The notes: generated from the letters alone by a model not told the origin. 64,000 bases of DNA from Natronorubrum halophilum (GCF_003670115.1 NZ_QQTY01000004.1:124001-188000), one strand, 5' to 3'. Numbered from the stretch's first letter, positions 16,692-27,693 are shown. Translations and numbers: made by a program.

Positions 16692-17300
16692 TTAGCGGGC
16701 TGCTGCTGCGACGCGCTCTTTCTCTTCTTTCTGGCTGATTGCGTACGTCTGCACGTCGTAGTTAGATGCCCCGATAAGCTGACTGGCGATCGCTTCTTCG
16801 ACGGATGTCGCCGTCTTGAACGAAGCATTGTAGACGCCTTCGGCGAGGAACTTCAGGGCCTGGTCGACGCGACGCTGAGGAGCGACGTCGACTGCTTTGG
16901 GAACCGAAATACCACCGTATTTCAGGCGGACGGTCTCCTCACGCGGGGCGGCGTTTTCGACAGCGGTTACGAGCACCTGAATGGGGTTCTCGTCGGTGCG
17001 CTCGTGGATGAGTTCGAACGCCTCGCGGACGTGGTTGAGCGACTGCTGTTTCTTGCCCGTGTTCTCTTCGGTTTGCATCAAGCGGTTGATAAAGCGCTCG
17101 ACGATCGAGATCTGGGACTTCTGGAACTGCTTGCTGGCGTGACGCCCGGCGGTGTGAGCGACCGGCGTCACTGCAATGTAGCGTTCGGTGGAGGGATCGT
17201 TGTACGCGATCTCGTCGATCTCCCACGTGCCGAACAGTTTCGCGCCGACATCCGTGCCACCTGCTGGGGCGTCGGGGTCGGGTTGGTCTTCTGCAGCCAT
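16692..17300 (-). CDS. rps7: 30S ribosomal protein S7
   Basis: 202 aa, archaeal uS7. It nucleates assembly of the 3' domain of 16S rRNA and lines the mRNA exit/E site. Recognisable blocks are KLFGTWEIDEI, VERFINRLMQTEENTGKKQQ and PREETVRLKYGGISVPKAVD. The acidic N-terminal extension (AAEDQPDPDAPAGG) is typical of halophiles. The start at 17300 lies 2 nt after the stop of rps12, so the two are cotranscribed and probably translationally coupled. It is the last minus-strand gene of the rpo-rps block before the inserted plus-strand module. Confidence 0.97.
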   Translation of the reverse strand: MAAEDQPDPDAPAGGTDVGAKLFGTWEIDEIAYNDPSTERYIAVTPVAHTAGRHASKQFQKSQISIVERFINRLMQTEENTGKKQQSLNHVREAFELIHERTDENPIQVLVTAVENAAPREETVRLKYGGISVPKAVDVAPQRRVDQALKFLAEGVYNASFKTATSVEEAIASQLIGASNYDVQTYAISQKEEKERVAAAAR

Positions 17301-17302
17301 AG

Positions 17303-17731
17303 TTATCGCACCGGTTTCTCTGCGTTCCCGCGGACCAGTTCCTTCAGGGCGACACCGTTGACCTTGTCGACCTTGTAGTTGACACCGGAGAGGTCACCCA
17401 TCGCACGACCCTTCGCCCCACCGATTCCGGCGATGGTGACTTCGTCGTGCTCGTCGATGAAGCTGATTGCGCCGTCACCGGGACAGAACGCGGTGACCTG
17501 CTTGCCGTTTTTGATCAGCTGAACCCGGACGCACTTTCGAATTGCCGAGTTGGGCTGTTTCGCTTCGATGCCGACCTTTTCCAGTACGATACCTCGAGCC
17601 TGTGGAGCGCCCTCGAGCGGGTCGGACTTCTCGCGAAGTCCACGGGCGCGGCGCGCGTAGTCAGAGTCGGACCACCGCTGGTTCTGGCGGTCCTTTTTGA
17701 GCTTACGCGCGGCGTACTTGCCGTTTGCCAT
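17303..17731 (-). CDS. rps12: 30S ribosomal protein S12
   Basis: 142 aa, archaeal uS12, part of the decoding centre. The conserved [19 protein letters not shown] and [20 protein letters not shown] blocks are intact. The N-terminus [20 protein letters not shown] is the normal archaeal form, fixing the start at 17731. The reading frame stays open for 204 codons upstream, all the way back to the nusA stop, and includes a Cys-rich stretch (see 17882-18190); those residues are not part of S12. It is followed directly by rps7. Confidence 0.97.
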   Translation of the reverse strand: MANGKYAARKLKKDRQNQRWSDSDYARRARGLREKSDPLEGAPQARGIVLEKVGIEAKQPNSAIRKCVRVQLIKNGKQVTAFCPGDGAISFIDEHDEVTIAGIGGAKGRAMGDLSGVNYKVDKVNGVALKELVRGNAEKPVR

Positions 17732-17881
17732 GGGCGTCGCTATCCGTCGAAGCCACTTAAGCGACCCGTTTCGAACCGACGTTACGGCTCGAGAGCGTTC
17801 GATCGGGGTCGATGAAGGAATCTGAGGGCGTTTCGACACCGAGTAACGGCTCTCGGGCAGTCCGCGACGGATTCGACGCGA

Positions 17882-18190
17882 GATCTCCCACTCCTCACAA
17901 CAACCGACACTGATGGGAGGACAGGCGGTCAGAAGACATGCGATACAACCGGGAACACAGCAGATATAATTGGTCGCACAGACTCTGCACCCTCCGGTTG
18001 TACACGCGAGAGTAATATCGACGCTGTCGTCCACGTCGTCGACTTCCTCCCCACTCAGCGGATGACAGGGATCGCGATCCAGGTCGGCGGTCCCTACGGA
18101 CGTGGTCGTTTGCGTACCGTTGATACTCCCATCCTCGGCTCGTAAATTCATCCCTTCGAAATCCCTTCCGCCTTCGATCCTCCAGAGTTT
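17882..18190 (-). pseudogene. Cys-rich halocin-like fragment (relic) between nusA and rps12
   Basis: An open stretch with protein-like character: [20 protein letters not shown], then an acidic linker, then a core with ten cysteines in 36 residues (17897-18004: [20 protein letters not shown] ... [11 protein letters not shown] ... CC). The hydrophobic Cys-rich core after an acidic propeptide recalls the C-terminal bacteriocin part of halocin C8 precursors; similarity is of type, not of clear alignment. There is no own stop codon before rps12 and no signal peptide, so it is probably a truncated remnant. A functional translation product cannot be excluded. Confidence 0.33.
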
Positions 18191-18343
18191 CGCCTCCGAA
18201 GGTTCTCGAGAGGGTGATAGTGGTTTGAATACGTCACTCGCAGATAACCCGCATCGAGCGACGAAGTAAGGAGACGGAGATGCGGTTCGTATCGAAACCG
18301 GCGACCGAGTCGAACAGCGATCGAAACCGAGGATCGTACTCGC

Positions 18344-18787
18344 TCAGATCAATTGAACGTCGTCGATCGCGAAGTGGCGATCGGCGAGCGTCCGCGCGGC
18401 CTCGATCGTTCGGCCGTTCGTTCCGATCGCGACGCCGCGATCGTCCTCGGCGACTTCGACGTAGGCGACGGTATCGTCGTTCTCGCTGATCGTGACGTTG
18501 TAGACCGCCGCCGGGGCGAGCGTGTTTGCAACGAATTCCTCGGGATCGGTCGCGTCTTCGACGAGTCTGACGGGGAGCCCGACGCGGTCCTCGTACTGCT
18601 GGATGGTTCGACCGCCGGGACCGATCGCCTCGCTCATGTGTCCGCTCGAGACGACGACGAGCAATCGCTCGTCCGCAGAGTCGGCGTCGGCCGGCTCCGT
18701 GACGAGACAGTCCTGTCCGTTCACGCCCGTGGTGTCCTCGAACGCGGCGAGATACTGACGGGCATCGTCGTCGAGGGTAACACCCAT
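18344..18787 (-). CDS. nusA: NusA-like transcription termination/antitermination factor
   Basis: 147 aa, the short archaeal NusA made of two KH domains without the bacterial N- and C-terminal parts. KH motifs: AIGPGGRTIQQYEDRVG near residue 54 and AIGTNGRTIEAARTLAD near residue 121. It binds RNA and associates with RNA polymerase. It starts 3 nt after the rpoA2 stop and belongs to the rpo operon. Normally rps12 follows closely; here a 612-nt gap with a Cys-rich relic intervenes. Confidence 0.95.
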   Translation of the reverse strand: MGVTLDDDARQYLAAFEDTTGVNGQDCLVTEPADADSADERLLVVVSSGHMSEAIGPGGRTIQQYEDRVGLPVRLVEDATDPEEFVANTLAPAAVYNVTISENDDTVAYVEVAEDDRGVAIGTNGRTIEAARTLADRHFAIDDVQLI

Positions 18788-18790
18788 CGA

Positions 18791-19990
18791 TCAGTCGGCC
18801 TGACCGCCGCCGGAGCCGGAGCGCGTCGATCCCATGCGGAGATCGACGTCACCGGTGCCGAGCTTGATCGGTTTCCCGACGATGACGTTCTCCGTAACGC
18901 CGTCCAGATCGTCGATCTCGCCGTGAATCGCTGCGTTGAGCAGGTGGTTGACCGTCACCTCGAACGCCGCGCGGGCGAGAACGGACTGTTTCGAACCCGA
19001 GATGCCGTGGCGACCGATCGACTCGATCTCACCGCGGTTCGTCATCATGTCCGAAACGAGCATCAGGTGACGAACGTTCACGTCGTCAAGCCCCTGCTCG
19101 GCGAGCGTGTTGTTCGTCTCTTCGATGATCGTCTCGCGGGCAGCCTCGATACCGAGGTTGCGGTGGATCTCGTGAAGGTTGTTACACGTCGTTCGCGAGG
19201 CGTCGACGCCCTCGATCTCGAGGGCGTCGCCGAAGGCAGATCCCTCGGTGTAGAGGACGAACTGCTCGCCCACGTCGAGTTCTTCGCGGCGGATAACGAC
19301 GCGCGAGACTTCCTCGATCCCCTTAAACGTGATATCACGCAGTTCCTCGACCAACTGGAGCAGATCGCGGTAGGACGGCTCCTCGGGACCGAACTGGATC
19401 TCGGTACCCTGTTGGATCGTGCTTACGCCGAGGTTGTCTTCGATGATCTCGGCGACTTCCTCGGGCGTGATCATTCGCTCCTGGAGCGTATCCCGATTGA
19501 GCGAGATCTGGACCCGCATATCCGCGACGTTCGTCGAGACGTCACCCAGCGCGAGGATCTTCGTCGCCTCGAGGTTCCAGACGACCTCGTGGGCCTTCTC
19601 CCGCTCGGTGGCGTACTCGTCTTCGAGGTAGACCGTCATCATCGGCGTGTCCGGGGTCTTCCGGGCGTCGACGAGTTCGATGAGTCGGGGAAGCCCCTGA
19701 GTCACGTCGATCTCCGCGACACCGGCGTAGTGGAACGTGTTCATCGTCAGCTGCGTTCCGGGTTCGCCGATCGATTGTGCCGAGACGGTCCCGACGGGGT
19801 CGAGCGGATCGACCCGGGTATCCATGTAGCGAGCTTCGACGACCTTCGCGATCTGATCGGCCTCCTCGACGGTGGCGTCACCGCGCTCTTCGAGCGCCTC
19901 GTAGACGTTGTCCTTGAGTCGTCGAGGGAGATTCGTGTCTTCGACCACTGCGACCGTATCGTCGTCGACGGCGTAGTCGACTTCAGTCAT
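18791..19990 (-). CDS. rpoA2: DNA-directed RNA polymerase subunit A'' (Rpo1C)
   Basis: 399 aa, the C-terminal portion of the largest subunit, which is split in archaea. The bridge-helix/trigger-loop region appears as [26 protein letters not shown], and the C-terminal jaw/cleft region includes [18 protein letters not shown]. The ATG at 19990 overlaps the end of rpoA1 by 8 nt, so translation is coupled. Longer in-frame starts upstream lie inside rpoA1 and are not conserved. Assembles with A', B', B'' and H to form the catalytic core. Confidence 0.97.
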   Translation of the reverse strand: MTEVDYAVDDDTVAVVEDTNLPRRLKDNVYEALEERGDATVEEADQIAKVVEARYMDTRVDPLDPVGTVSAQSIGEPGTQLTMNTFHYAGVAEIDVTQGLPRLIELVDARKTPDTPMMTVYLEDEYATEREKAHEVVWNLEATKILALGDVSTNVADMRVQISLNRDTLQERMITPEEVAEIIEDNLGVSTIQQGTEIQFGPEEPSYRDLLQLVEELRDITFKGIEEVSRVVIRREELDVGEQFVLYTEGSAFGDALEIEGVDASRTTCNNLHEIHRNLGIEAARETIIEETNNTLAEQGLDDVNVRHLMLVSDMMTNRGEIESIGRHGISGSKQSVLARAAFEVTVNHLLNAAIHGEIDDLDGVTENVIVGKPIKLGTGDVDLRMGSTRSGSGGGQAD

Positions 19991-22910
19991 CGGAGGGCAC
20001 CTCCGTTCGTTCAACCTTTCGACTATCCGCATGCTCCGAGAGGTTCGTCGCCTCCCGTTTCGTGCCGAAGAACTCCTCCCTTGCAGCCTCGGAGTCGAAC
20101 TCGGAGTCGAGTACGCGATCGGCGATGTGTTCGACGTCGATATCGTTGTCGTCGCCGGAGGAAACCTTGACCGGCGAGGTGCCGTCCTCTCCGAACTCGA
20201 ACTGGACGATGGTGTCGCTCGTGTCTCGAACGGTGCCATCGTACTGCGTCTCGAGTTCCGAAAGGGCGTTGATCAGTCGACGCTGCAGGTAGCCGGACTT
20301 CGAGGTCCGGACTGCCGTATCGACCAGTCCCTCGCGGCCACCCATAGCGTGGAAGAAGAACTCCCGCGGGGTGAGACCGCTGGTGTAGGAGTTCTCGACG
20401 AAGCCGTGAGCCTCCGCCGAGAGGTCGTTTGGCTCGTAGTGGCTGAGCGTACGGTCTTCGTAGCCGCGGTTGATTCGCTCTCCGCGAACCGCCTGCTGGC
20501 CGACGGCACCGGCCATCTGGGTCAGGTTAAGCATCGACCCACGGGCGCCGGAGTTAGCCATCACCACGGCGGGGTTGTCGTCTTCGAAGTGTTCGTCCGC
20601 GATGTTCCCCGCGTTGTCACGCGCACGCGAAAGCGTTTGCATGATCTTCATCTCGAGGGTCTCGTCGATCGTCCGACCCGGGAGGGACTCGAGTTCGCCG
20701 TTCTCGTAGGCTTCGATGAGCTCCTCGACGCGGTCGTTGGCGTCTTCGACGGTCTCGTCGATGCGTTCCTGTGCCTCGCCGGGGATGGTCTCGTCGTCGA
20801 TACCGATCGAGAATCCGAAGTGCATGATCGCCCGCATCGCGAGCGTCGAGACTTCGTTGATGAAGACTCGAGCGCGGGTGTTCCCGTAGACCTTCGTGAT
20901 GGTGTCGACGATTTCTCCGCCGAACTCGCCGACCTCGTCCTCGGCGATAGTTCCCTCGATGAGTTGGCCGTCCTCGATGACGACGTCGTCGCCGACGGTG
21001 CCGGTGAACTCGAGGTTCAGATCGTCGGGCATCAGTTCGGAGAAGACGTCGTAGCCGGTCCAGAACGGGACACCCTCGTCGTCGATGCCGCTCGGTTCCG
21101 GCAGTTCGTCGATCCGAGTCGCCCGGAGTAAATCGAGCGCCTGCGTCTCGTTGAACCGCGGATTGTCGTGCGTCAGGAGGTACGTCCCCGAGATATGGTC
21201 CTGAATGGCTCCGATGATGTTCTCACCGAAACGCGGGCTCAGGATCTGTTCTTGGACGCGCATGAGAACGCGCGCTTCGGCGCGGGCCTCCTCGTTCTGG
21301 AGGGCGTGCATGTTCATCTCGTCGCCGTCGAAGTCGGCGTTGTACGGCGGGCAGACGACGGTGTTGAGTCGGAACGTCTTGTACGGCATGACCACGACCT
21401 CGTGGGCCATGATCGACATCCGGTGGAGCGACGGCTGGCGGTTGAAGATAACGATGTCGCCGTCGATGAGGTGGCGGTTGACCTCCCAGCCGGCCTCGAC
21501 CTTCTCCGCGAGCTGTTCGCAGTTCTTCTCGGTTACCTTCAGTCGGCGGCCGTCGGGTCGGCGTACGTAGTTCGCGCCGGGATGGCCCTCCGGTCCGTTC
21601 GAAACGAACCGTCGGGCGTCCTCGAGATTGCGCTCGGTGACGTTCATCGTCTGGGTCATCTCCGTTGCGACCCGATCCGGGACGCCGACCTCGTTCAGGC
21701 TGAGCGTCGGGTCCGGCGAGATGACGGTACGCGCAGAGAAGTTCACACGCTTGCCGGACAGGGAACCACGGAAGCGACCTTCCTTCCCCTTGAGGCGCTG
21801 GGAGAGCGTCTTGAGCGGCCGTCCCGACCGATGGCGGGCCGGCGGCGTCCCCGAAATCTCGTTGTCCATGAAGGTGGTGACGTGGTACTGCAGCAGTTCC
21901 CAGAGGTCCTCGATGATCAGCTGCGGAGCTCCCGCCTCACGGTTCTCCATGAACCGCTGGTTGATCCGGATGATGTCGACCAGCTTGTGAGTCAGGTCGT
22001 CCTCGGAGCGCTGCCCGTTGTCGAGTGTGATCGACGGGCGTGCGGTAACGGGCGGAACGGGAAGCACCGTCAGGATCATCCACTCGGGGCGGGACCGGTC
22101 CGAGTCGATGCCGAGTACTTCGATATCCTCGTCCGGAATGTTCTCGAACCAATCCCGGATGTCGCTCGGCATCAGCTTGTTCGTGTCCTCCTCCGTGAGG
22201 TCGATATCGAGGGCCTTCTCGATAGCCTTCCGCTGGCTCTCGCGCGGCCGGAACGATCCCGAGAGAATCTCGTTGACTCGTGTGAGTTCGATATCGGTCT
22301 GCTCGGCGAGTTCGTCCGGCGTCGTTCGCTCGATACCCTCCTCCTCGTCGCCCTGCATCGCACTCGCGATACGCTGGGAGTACTCGCTCGTGAGGACCTG
22401 CTGGACCTCGTAGTACGTCGTTGGCTTCTCGTGATCGATGTCGTACTGAATCTCACCGCAGAACGGACAGCGATCCTTCTTTCGGGCCTGCCGGATGGCG
22501 GCCTTGGTTACGTCGTTCAGATCGCGGCCGAGCTTGCGCGATTCCGTGATGTCCGTCCGAAACTCGTCGCGTTCGTCCTCCGTCAAGAGCAGCTTCGAGC
22601 ACTCCCGGCAGGTACCTCGCAGGAGCCGTCGAATGAGCTTCGTAAAGCCGACGTGGATGACCGGCGCGGCCAGTTCGATGTGGCCGAAGTGGCCGTTACA
22701 CGAACCCGAATGCTTCCCACAGGTTTTGCACTCGAGGCCGGGGTCGATGACCCCGAGCCGCGGGTCCATCAGTCCCATGTCGATGGGGAAGCCGTCGTCG
22801 TCGTAGGTGTCGGCGGTGATGATCTTCGTCGCGCTCATCTCCCGATACTCCTCGGGCTCCATGAGCCCGAAGTTGATCGATCCGATGTCTTTTGGTGTGC
22901 TGTTTTGCAT
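19983..22910 (-). CDS. rpoA1: DNA-directed RNA polymerase subunit A' (Rpo1N)
   Basis: 975 aa, N-terminal part of the largest subunit. The catalytic Mg-binding loop NADFDGD is present in [19 protein letters not shown]. The N-terminal clamp zinc site is seen in [18 protein letters not shown], with a second Cys cluster (CRECSKLL ... CPFCGE). The length is normal for halophiles. It starts 9 nt after rpoB1 and overlaps rpoA2 by 8 nt, the standard haloarchaeal arrangement. No intein or intron interrupts the usual insertion sites. Confidence 0.98.
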   Translation of the reverse strand: MQNSTPKDIGSINFGLMEPEEYREMSATKIITADTYDDDGFPIDMGLMDPRLGVIDPGLECKTCGKHSGSCNGHFGHIELAAPVIHVGFTKLIRRLLRGTCRECSKLLLTEDERDEFRTDITESRKLGRDLNDVTKAAIRQARKKDRCPFCGEIQYDIDHEKPTTYYEVQQVLTSEYSQRIASAMQGDEEEGIERTTPDELAEQTDIELTRVNEILSGSFRPRESQRKAIEKALDIDLTEEDTNKLMPSDIRDWFENIPDEDIEVLGIDSDRSRPEWMILTVLPVPPVTARPSITLDNGQRSEDDLTHKLVDIIRINQRFMENREAGAPQLIIEDLWELLQYHVTTFMDNEISGTPPARHRSGRPLKTLSQRLKGKEGRFRGSLSGKRVNFSARTVISPDPTLSLNEVGVPDRVATEMTQTMNVTERNLEDARRFVSNGPEGHPGANYVRRPDGRRLKVTEKNCEQLAEKVEAGWEVNRHLIDGDIVIFNRQPSLHRMSIMAHEVVVMPYKTFRLNTVVCPPYNADFDGDEMNMHALQNEEARAEARVLMRVQEQILSPRFGENIIGAIQDHISGTYLLTHDNPRFNETQALDLLRATRIDELPEPSGIDDEGVPFWTGYDVFSELMPDDLNLEFTGTVGDDVVIEDGQLIEGTIAEDEVGEFGGEIVDTITKVYGNTRARVFINEVSTLAMRAIMHFGFSIGIDDETIPGEAQERIDETVEDANDRVEELIEAYENGELESLPGRTIDETLEMKIMQTLSRARDNAGNIADEHFEDDNPAVVMANSGARGSMLNLTQMAGAVGQQAVRGERINRGYEDRTLSHYEPNDLSAEAHGFVENSYTSGLTPREFFFHAMGGREGLVDTAVRTSKSGYLQRRLINALSELETQYDGTVRDTSDTIVQFEFGEDGTSPVKVSSGDDNDIDVEHIADRVLDSEFDSEAAREEFFGTKREATNLSEHADSRKVERTEVPSDD

Positions 22911-22919
22911 GGTGGTGGC

Positions 22920-24749
22920 TTAGACGGCGTCTGCCAGTTCGAGTCGCGGCGCGATACCCAGCGCCTTCATCTCGTCGAGCAAGAGCTTGAACGCGTAGCT
23001 CATCTCGATCTCGTGGATATCGGTCTCCTCGTCGCAGTTCGGGCAGTAGACACGCCGTTGTTCGACGTTCTCGACCGCGCTCATCCCGCACTGCCCGCAG
23101 ACGTGGATGAACTCGCGGTCGGACTCGTCGAGCAGTCGTTCTTTCAGCGTCATCGCGGCACCGTGACCGATGAACACGTCCCGTTCCATCTCCCCGATAC
23201 GAAGTCCACCCTCGCGGGCGCGACCCTCCGTCGGCTGGCGAGTGAGAACCTGCACCGGCCCGCGCGAACGGGCGTGGAGCTTGTTCGAGACCATGTGGTA
23301 GAGCTTCTGGTAGAAAATGATCCCCACGAAGATTTCGGCCTCGATCTTCTCCCCGGAGATGCCGGAGTACATGACTTCCTTCCCCGCGGAGTTGAAGCCG
23401 GCGTCCTCGAGGCCGCCGCGGAGTTTGTCCTCGTCTTCGCCGAGGAACGGCGTCCCGTCGACGCGGCGTCCTTCCATCGCACCGAGTTTGCCGCCGATCA
23501 TTTCGAGGATGTGACCGACGGTCATCCGCGAGGGGAGTGCGTGCGGGTTGAGCACGAGGTCGGGTACGACCCCATCCTCGGTAAAGGGCATATCCTCCTG
23601 CGGGGCAAGGTGACCGACGACCCCCTTCTGACCGTGTCGGCTCGCGAACTTGTCCCCGAGTTCGGGGATCCGCTCGTCGCGCACCGAGACCTTCGAGAGC
23701 TTCGAGCCGTCCTCGCCTTCCATCAGCGTGACGGTGTCGACGACGCCGGATTCACCCGAGCGCATGGTAACGGAGGTCTCGCGTCGCTTCTGGGGCGAGA
23801 GTCCGCCCATGTCGTCGGGTTCCTCGAGGAACCGTGGCGGGGAGGTCTTGCCGAGCAGGACGGAGTTCTCGTCGACCGTCGTTTCCGGATTCACCAGGCC
23901 GTCTTCGTCGAGGTGCGCGTAGGCTTCCTCGCCGCGAGCACCGCGAACGTCCTGGGAGGGAATCTCGAATCGGTCTTCCTGACCGCCGGGATAGCGGCGT
24001 TCCTCGCCCTCGTAGGTTCGGAAGAAGTGCGAGCGCGCGAGCGCGCGTTCGACGGACGCCTTGTTCATGACGAGTGCGTCCTCGATGTTGAACCCCTCGT
24101 AGCTCATCACGGCGACGACGAAGTTCTGTGCTGCAGGACGGTCGTCGAAACCGATCTGTTCGGTCGTCTGGGTCTTCACCATCGAGAGCTGCGGGTAGTG
24201 CAGCAGGTGCTGGCGCGTATCGGGCCGGATTCGGTAGTTCGCCGACGGCAGCCCCAGCGACTGCTTGACCATCCCTGCACCCATCGTAATGCGCGGGCTG
24301 GCGTTGTGTTCGGGGTACGGAATCATCCCCGCACCGATCCCGAAGATCAGCTGCGGGTCGATCTCGAGGTGCGTGTGTTTCTCCGTGAGATCGTCCTCGT
24401 CGACGGCGACGAGGATGTCCTCTTCCTCCTCGGCGTCGATGAACTCGATGTAGCCGTGATCGACGAGATCCTCGAACTCGAGGTCCTCGTTTTGCAGCGC
24501 CTCGATCTCCTGATCGGAGATTCGTGGCTCGCCGTCCTCGACGACCAGGAGCGGTCGCCGCGCGCGGCCGGCGTCGGCGTTGACGATGACTTCGCGGGTT
24601 CGGTCTTTGACCGAGACGTTGACCATTTCGCTGACGTCGCCGATACGGCGCGCTTCGCGGATCTGTGCTGCCAGTTCGTGCGGATCGGGATGCGTCCCCA
24701 CCAGCGACCCGTTGACGTAGACTTTGGCTTCTCGTTGTTGGCTGCTCAT
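22920..24749 (-). CDS. rpoB1: DNA-directed RNA polymerase subunit B' (Rpo2C)
   Basis: 609 aa, C-terminal half of the second-largest subunit. Landmarks are [33 protein letters not shown] (active-centre loop contacting NTP and RNA) and the C-terminal zinc-binding CGQCG ... CPNC. The subunit split between B' and B'' at this point is seen in halophiles and methanogens. It lies 4 nt after rpoB2 and 9 nt before rpoA1, clearly within one operon. Confidence 0.98.
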   Translation of the reverse strand: MSSQQREAKVYVNGSLVGTHPDPHELAAQIREARRIGDVSEMVNVSVKDRTREVIVNADAGRARRPLLVVEDGEPRISDQEIEALQNEDLEFEDLVDHGYIEFIDAEEEEDILVAVDEDDLTEKHTHLEIDPQLIFGIGAGMIPYPEHNASPRITMGAGMVKQSLGLPSANYRIRPDTRQHLLHYPQLSMVKTQTTEQIGFDDRPAAQNFVVAVMSYEGFNIEDALVMNKASVERALARSHFFRTYEGEERRYPGGQEDRFEIPSQDVRGARGEEAYAHLDEDGLVNPETTVDENSVLLGKTSPPRFLEEPDDMGGLSPQKRRETSVTMRSGESGVVDTVTLMEGEDGSKLSKVSVRDERIPELGDKFASRHGQKGVVGHLAPQEDMPFTEDGVVPDLVLNPHALPSRMTVGHILEMIGGKLGAMEGRRVDGTPFLGEDEDKLRGGLEDAGFNSAGKEVMYSGISGEKIEAEIFVGIIFYQKLYHMVSNKLHARSRGPVQVLTRQPTEGRAREGGLRIGEMERDVFIGHGAAMTLKERLLDESDREFIHVCGQCGMSAVENVEQRRVYCPNCDEETDIHEIEMSYAFKLLLDEMKALGIAPRLELADAV

Positions 24750-24753
24750 TGTA

Positions 24754-26334
24754 TTAGTCGTCTGCCGTCGATGTTGATCGTTCGATGCCCTCGAGACCCG
24801 GAATGCCCTCGACGCCCATCGATGCCAGTTCGCGTTTGAGTCCCTGTTCGTCCTCGACGTTCTGTGAGAGCTCCATCGCCTGCGCGAAGTTCTTCACCAG
24901 CCCACAGTTGGGCCCCTCCGGCGTCTCGGAGGGACAGATGCGACCCCACTGGGTCGCGTGCAGGTCCCGCGCCTCGAAGTGCGGCTGGGACCGAGAGAGC
25001 GGACTACGGAGTCGGCGGAGGTGGGAAAGAACCCCCATGAAGTCCGTCCGGTCGACCAGCTGCGAGACGCCGGATCGGCCGCCGACCCAGTTCCCCGTCG
25101 CGATCGGGTGCTCGAGACGTTCCGTGAGCACGTCGGACCGAACGACGGTCGAAACCGAGAGGTTCCGGTTTCGCATGTTGGCGCGCTCGAGCTGGTACTT
25201 TACGTCCCGTGCCAGCTTGTTCAGTGCGGTCCGGAACAGGTCCTTCATGAGGTCGCCGCTGACCTTCAGGCGCTTGTTGGCGTAGTGGTCCTTGTCGTCG
25301 GACTCGCGCCGACCGAGTGCGAGTTCGAAACACGCCTCCGCCATCCGGCAGAGGTAGTGGGCCTTGTTGATCCGAACGTCTTCTTCCTCGACGCCCTCCT
25401 CGTGAAGGTGTGGCAGGAGGTAGCGGTCGATAACGTAGTTCGCCCGCTTGAGCTGGTAGTTTTTCCCCTGGCCCGAAGCGACGCGTTTTCCGAGTTCCTC
25501 GATGGCCTCCTCCTCGCTCTGGACCTCGGCTTCCTCCAAGTTCTCGAGCATGTACTTGACGACCTCGGGGTCGTTCGAGACCTTGTGGACGATCTCCTCG
25601 TCGCTCTCGAGGCCCAGCGCCCGAACGAGCGTGACGAAGTTGATCGAGCCCGAAACCGACGGGAACGACACCTCGAGCAGTCCCTCGCGGTTTCGCTCGC
25701 AGAGCACGAGCGCGCGGTAGCCACGGCGCTGGGAGAAGGTTTTGGCAACCTGAATCTCGTCGCCGTACTTGGTGTCGTACTCCGCGAGGATCTTGTTCGG
25801 TGCGAGGTCCTCGCTGGTCATCAGCACGCGCTCGGAGCCGTTAACGATGAAGTAGCCGCCGGGATCGGCGGGATCCTCACCGATCTCGATGAGTTCCTCG
25901 TCGGAGAAGCCAGCGATGTTACACTTGTCGGAGCCGACCATGATCGGCATCCGACCGATCTTCGTCTCGGTCGAATCGACGACGCGCTCGTCGCCTTCCT
26001 CGCCCTTGACGATGGACATCTCCATGAAAACGGGTGCGGAGTAGGTGATGTTCCGGAGGCGGGCCTCCTGCGGGTAGAGCAGTTCTTCCGACCCGTCGGC
26101 TTCCCGAACGCGGGGCGTGACGACGCGGACGTCGCCTAATTCGACGTGGACCGGTTCCTCGCCTTCCTTGTCGCCGATATCCGTATCGATCGTCTCCTTC
26201 TCGTCGACGACCCGCTGCATTCCCCGGTTGAGAAATGAGTTGAACGAGCGATAGTGGTGTTCGGCGAGGCGTTCCCTGGAGAAGTATTCGCGCGAAATGT
26301 CCCGTCGTTTTTCTCTGTTGAGTTCAATTGCCAT
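24754..26334 (-). CDS. rpoB2: DNA-directed RNA polymerase subunit B'' (Rpo2N)
   Basis: 526 aa, N-terminal half of the second-largest subunit. It covers the protrusion and lobe ([19 protein letters not shown] at the start; [14 protein letters not shown]) and ends in the fork region with [21 protein letters not shown]. The C-terminal tail is short and acidic. Its ATG directly abuts the rpoH stop codon. The length and split point agree with other halophilic archaea. Confidence 0.98.
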   Translation of the reverse strand: MAIELNREKRRDISREYFSRERLAEHHYRSFNSFLNRGMQRVVDEKETIDTDIGDKEGEEPVHVELGDVRVVTPRVREADGSEELLYPQEARLRNITYSAPVFMEMSIVKGEEGDERVVDSTETKIGRMPIMVGSDKCNIAGFSDEELIEIGEDPADPGGYFIVNGSERVLMTSEDLAPNKILAEYDTKYGDEIQVAKTFSQRRGYRALVLCERNREGLLEVSFPSVSGSINFVTLVRALGLESDEEIVHKVSNDPEVVKYMLENLEEAEVQSEEEAIEELGKRVASGQGKNYQLKRANYVIDRYLLPHLHEEGVEEEDVRINKAHYLCRMAEACFELALGRRESDDKDHYANKRLKVSGDLMKDLFRTALNKLARDVKYQLERANMRNRNLSVSTVVRSDVLTERLEHPIATGNWVGGRSGVSQLVDRTDFMGVLSHLRRLRSPLSRSQPHFEARDLHATQWGRICPSETPEGPNCGLVKNFAQAMELSQNVEDEQGLKRELASMGVEGIPGLEGIERSTSTADD

Positions 26335-26562
26335 TTATTCCACCACGAGGCGGTATATGACTGCCTGATCGGTTGTCCGTGAGTTCCGAACGATCTTGAT
26401 GACGTCGCCGATTTCCGCCTCGTCCGGCAGGGCGGAATCGTTGCGCTTGATTTTGGGCAGGTCTGTACGGTCGATATCGTACTCGGAGAGGACCTCCTCG
26501 AGGACGTCATCGTCGAGGACGGTATGCTCCGGTACGAGTTCGTGTTGGCTTACGTCTACCAT
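26335..26562 (-). CDS. rpoH: DNA-directed RNA polymerase subunit H (Rpo5)
   Basis: 75 aa, homologous to the C-terminal domain of eukaryotic RPB5. The sequence [20 protein letters not shown] and the terminal AVIYRLVVE are diagnostic. It is the promoter-proximal gene of the polymerase operon and abuts rpoB2 with no spacer. Confidence 0.97.
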   Translation of the reverse strand: MVDVSQHELVPEHTVLDDDVLEEVLSEYDIDRTDLPKIKRNDSALPDEAEIGDVIKIVRNSRTTDQAVIYRLVVE

Positions 26563-26875
26563 GTGTTGAGGTTGGTGTGCGTGTGGGCTATCGGGAGAGA
26601 AGCGGCTGTCACGAGATACTACAGGTAGTTAGCGGCGGGACGCATTTAACGGTTACTAACTCGATCCAGAAGCAGGGCTAACCGACCGGGCAAGCCTGAC
26701 CGGAAGTACCGATCACATTCGACAGTAGCCCGGTATCAGTTAAATTCCTTGTGGGTCATGACAATTTGTACCACAGGTGTGGCTCGAGGGCGGTTCGTGG
26801 CTCGATTCACCGTACCACACGGTGATCGATTGAAAAGCCTTAATACTCCCAGCGGGAAACGATGTAATGCAGGTT
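26563..26875 (-). promoter_or_regulatory. Promoter region of the rpo operon
   Basis: About 310 nt with no gene. On the minus strand a TATA-like TTAAATG (plus-strand 26643-26649) lies about 80 nt before the rpoH ATG, which would give a transcript with a ~55-nt leader instead of the usual leaderless form. The right-hand end of the region holds the tRNA-Asp promoter on the plus strand. Confidence 0.35.
26840..26845 (+). promoter_or_regulatory. TATA box of first tRNA-Asp
   Basis: TTAATA inside CCTTAATA, 31-36 nt before the first tRNA base. The second tRNA-Asp has CCTTAAGA (TTAAGA at 27063-27068) at exactly the same distance, supporting both as box A elements. Confidence 0.55.
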
Positions 26876-26948
26876 GCCCGGGTGGTGTAGTGGCCCATCA
26901 TACAACCCTGTCACGGTTGTGACGCGGGTTCAAATCCCGCCTCGGGCG
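26876..26948 (+). tRNA. tRNA-Asp (anticodon GTC), copy 1
   Basis: 73 nt cloverleaf: acceptor GCCCGGG/CTCGGGC, anticodon stem CAACC/GGTTG around loop CTGTCAC (anticodon GTC), T arm GCGGGTTCAAATCCCGC, discriminator G. No intron and no encoded CCA. An identical copy follows about 150 nt downstream. Confidence 0.97.
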
Positions 26949-27098
26949 CTTCTTCGAGGAATTAACCCCTGAGCGATCGAAATCGCCGGTCGCGAATACC
27001 CAGTAGCGGAGATCGCCAACGCGTTATCATAATCCGATTGACTGAAAGTTGGAACACAACCCTTAAGAGTTTTACCGGGAAACGAACGAGTGCAGGCA

Positions 27099-27171
27099 GC
27101 CCGGGTGGTGTAGTGGCCCATCATACAACCCTGTCACGGTTGTGACGCGGGTTCAAATCCCGCCTCGGGCG
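27099..27171 (+). tRNA. tRNA-Asp (anticodon GTC), copy 2
   Basis: Identical to copy 1 over all 73 nt. The first ~25 nt of 3' flank are also nearly identical (CTTCTTCGAGGAA versus CTTCTTCGAGGAA with one later change), showing a recent tandem duplication. It has its own promoter at 27063-27068. The sequence downstream carries an inverted T-arm fragment and a nuclease pseudogene, as expected at a tRNA used as an integration site. Confidence 0.97.
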
Positions 27172-27230
27172 CTTCTTCGAGGAACTAACCGACGAGCGAA
27201 GCGAGTCGCTATTCCTCGAAAAACGGACCA

Positions 27231-27243
27231 AGGGATTTGAACT
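27231..27243 (-). repeat. Inverted partial copy of tRNA T arm
   Basis: GGGATTTGAAC at 27232-27242 is the reverse complement of GTTCAAATCCC in the T arm of both tRNA-Asp genes. It lies about 60 nt after copy 2 and before the nuclease pseudogene. It may be a relic attachment-site fragment; 11 nt is short, so chance is possible. Confidence 0.3.
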
Positions 27244-27303
27244 AACCAGCGGTCGAAGTTCGACAGCCGACGGTTTTTATTTGATTACGGGAGCAACTGC
27301 CGT

Positions 27304-27693
27304 ATGCGTAACTCGAAGGATATCGGCGATGAAACCGAGTCGAGAGCGCTTTCGAAATTAATCGAGTCCGGGTACAGTGTCTAGATCCCCTTCGGGGATA
27401 ACGACAGGTATGACCTCGTAGTCGACGACGGTGGCGACCTCTATCGTCTACAGTGCAAGACAGGCTGGCCGAACAAGGACGAGACGATGCGCTTTAATAC
27501 TCACTCTCAAACGACGAAAGACGGTGCATATCACGAACGGACGTATCACGGAGCTATCGACGCATTTCTGGTCTACTATCCGGAGATGGAGACGTTCTAC
27601 TGGATCGACAATCCATCGATAAACTGGGCCGAAGCGTACGAGTTCGGCGGAAAGATACCTGACTCGGTCACACCGTACAACGAAGGTCACTAG
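27304..27693 (+). pseudogene. PD-(D/E)XK endonuclease pseudogene (in-frame TAG)
   Basis: A 130-codon frame starting MRNSKDIGDETESRALSKLI is interrupted by a single TAG at 27382-27384 (codon 27) and then continues IPFGDNDRYDLVVDDGG, DLYRLQCKTGW and a C-terminal half ending TPYNEGH. The D...(Q)xK pattern (RYDLVV ... LQCKTG) with an upstream Glu is the PD-(D/E)XK catalytic core, of the small type described as group I intron-associated endonucleases and common in haloarchaeal mobile regions. TCG to TAG would explain the stop. Downstream ATGs (for example 27487) would lack the catalytic core. Position beside tandem tRNA-Asp genes suggests a remnant of an integrated element. Confidence 0.7.

Noticed and set aside
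20031-24839. Very long open frames on the plus strand opposite rpoA1, rpoB1 and rpoB2 (up to ~1200 codons)
   Set aside because: They mirror highly conserved polymerase genes; long antisense frames are expected in GC-rich haloarchaeal DNA and their products are low-complexity.
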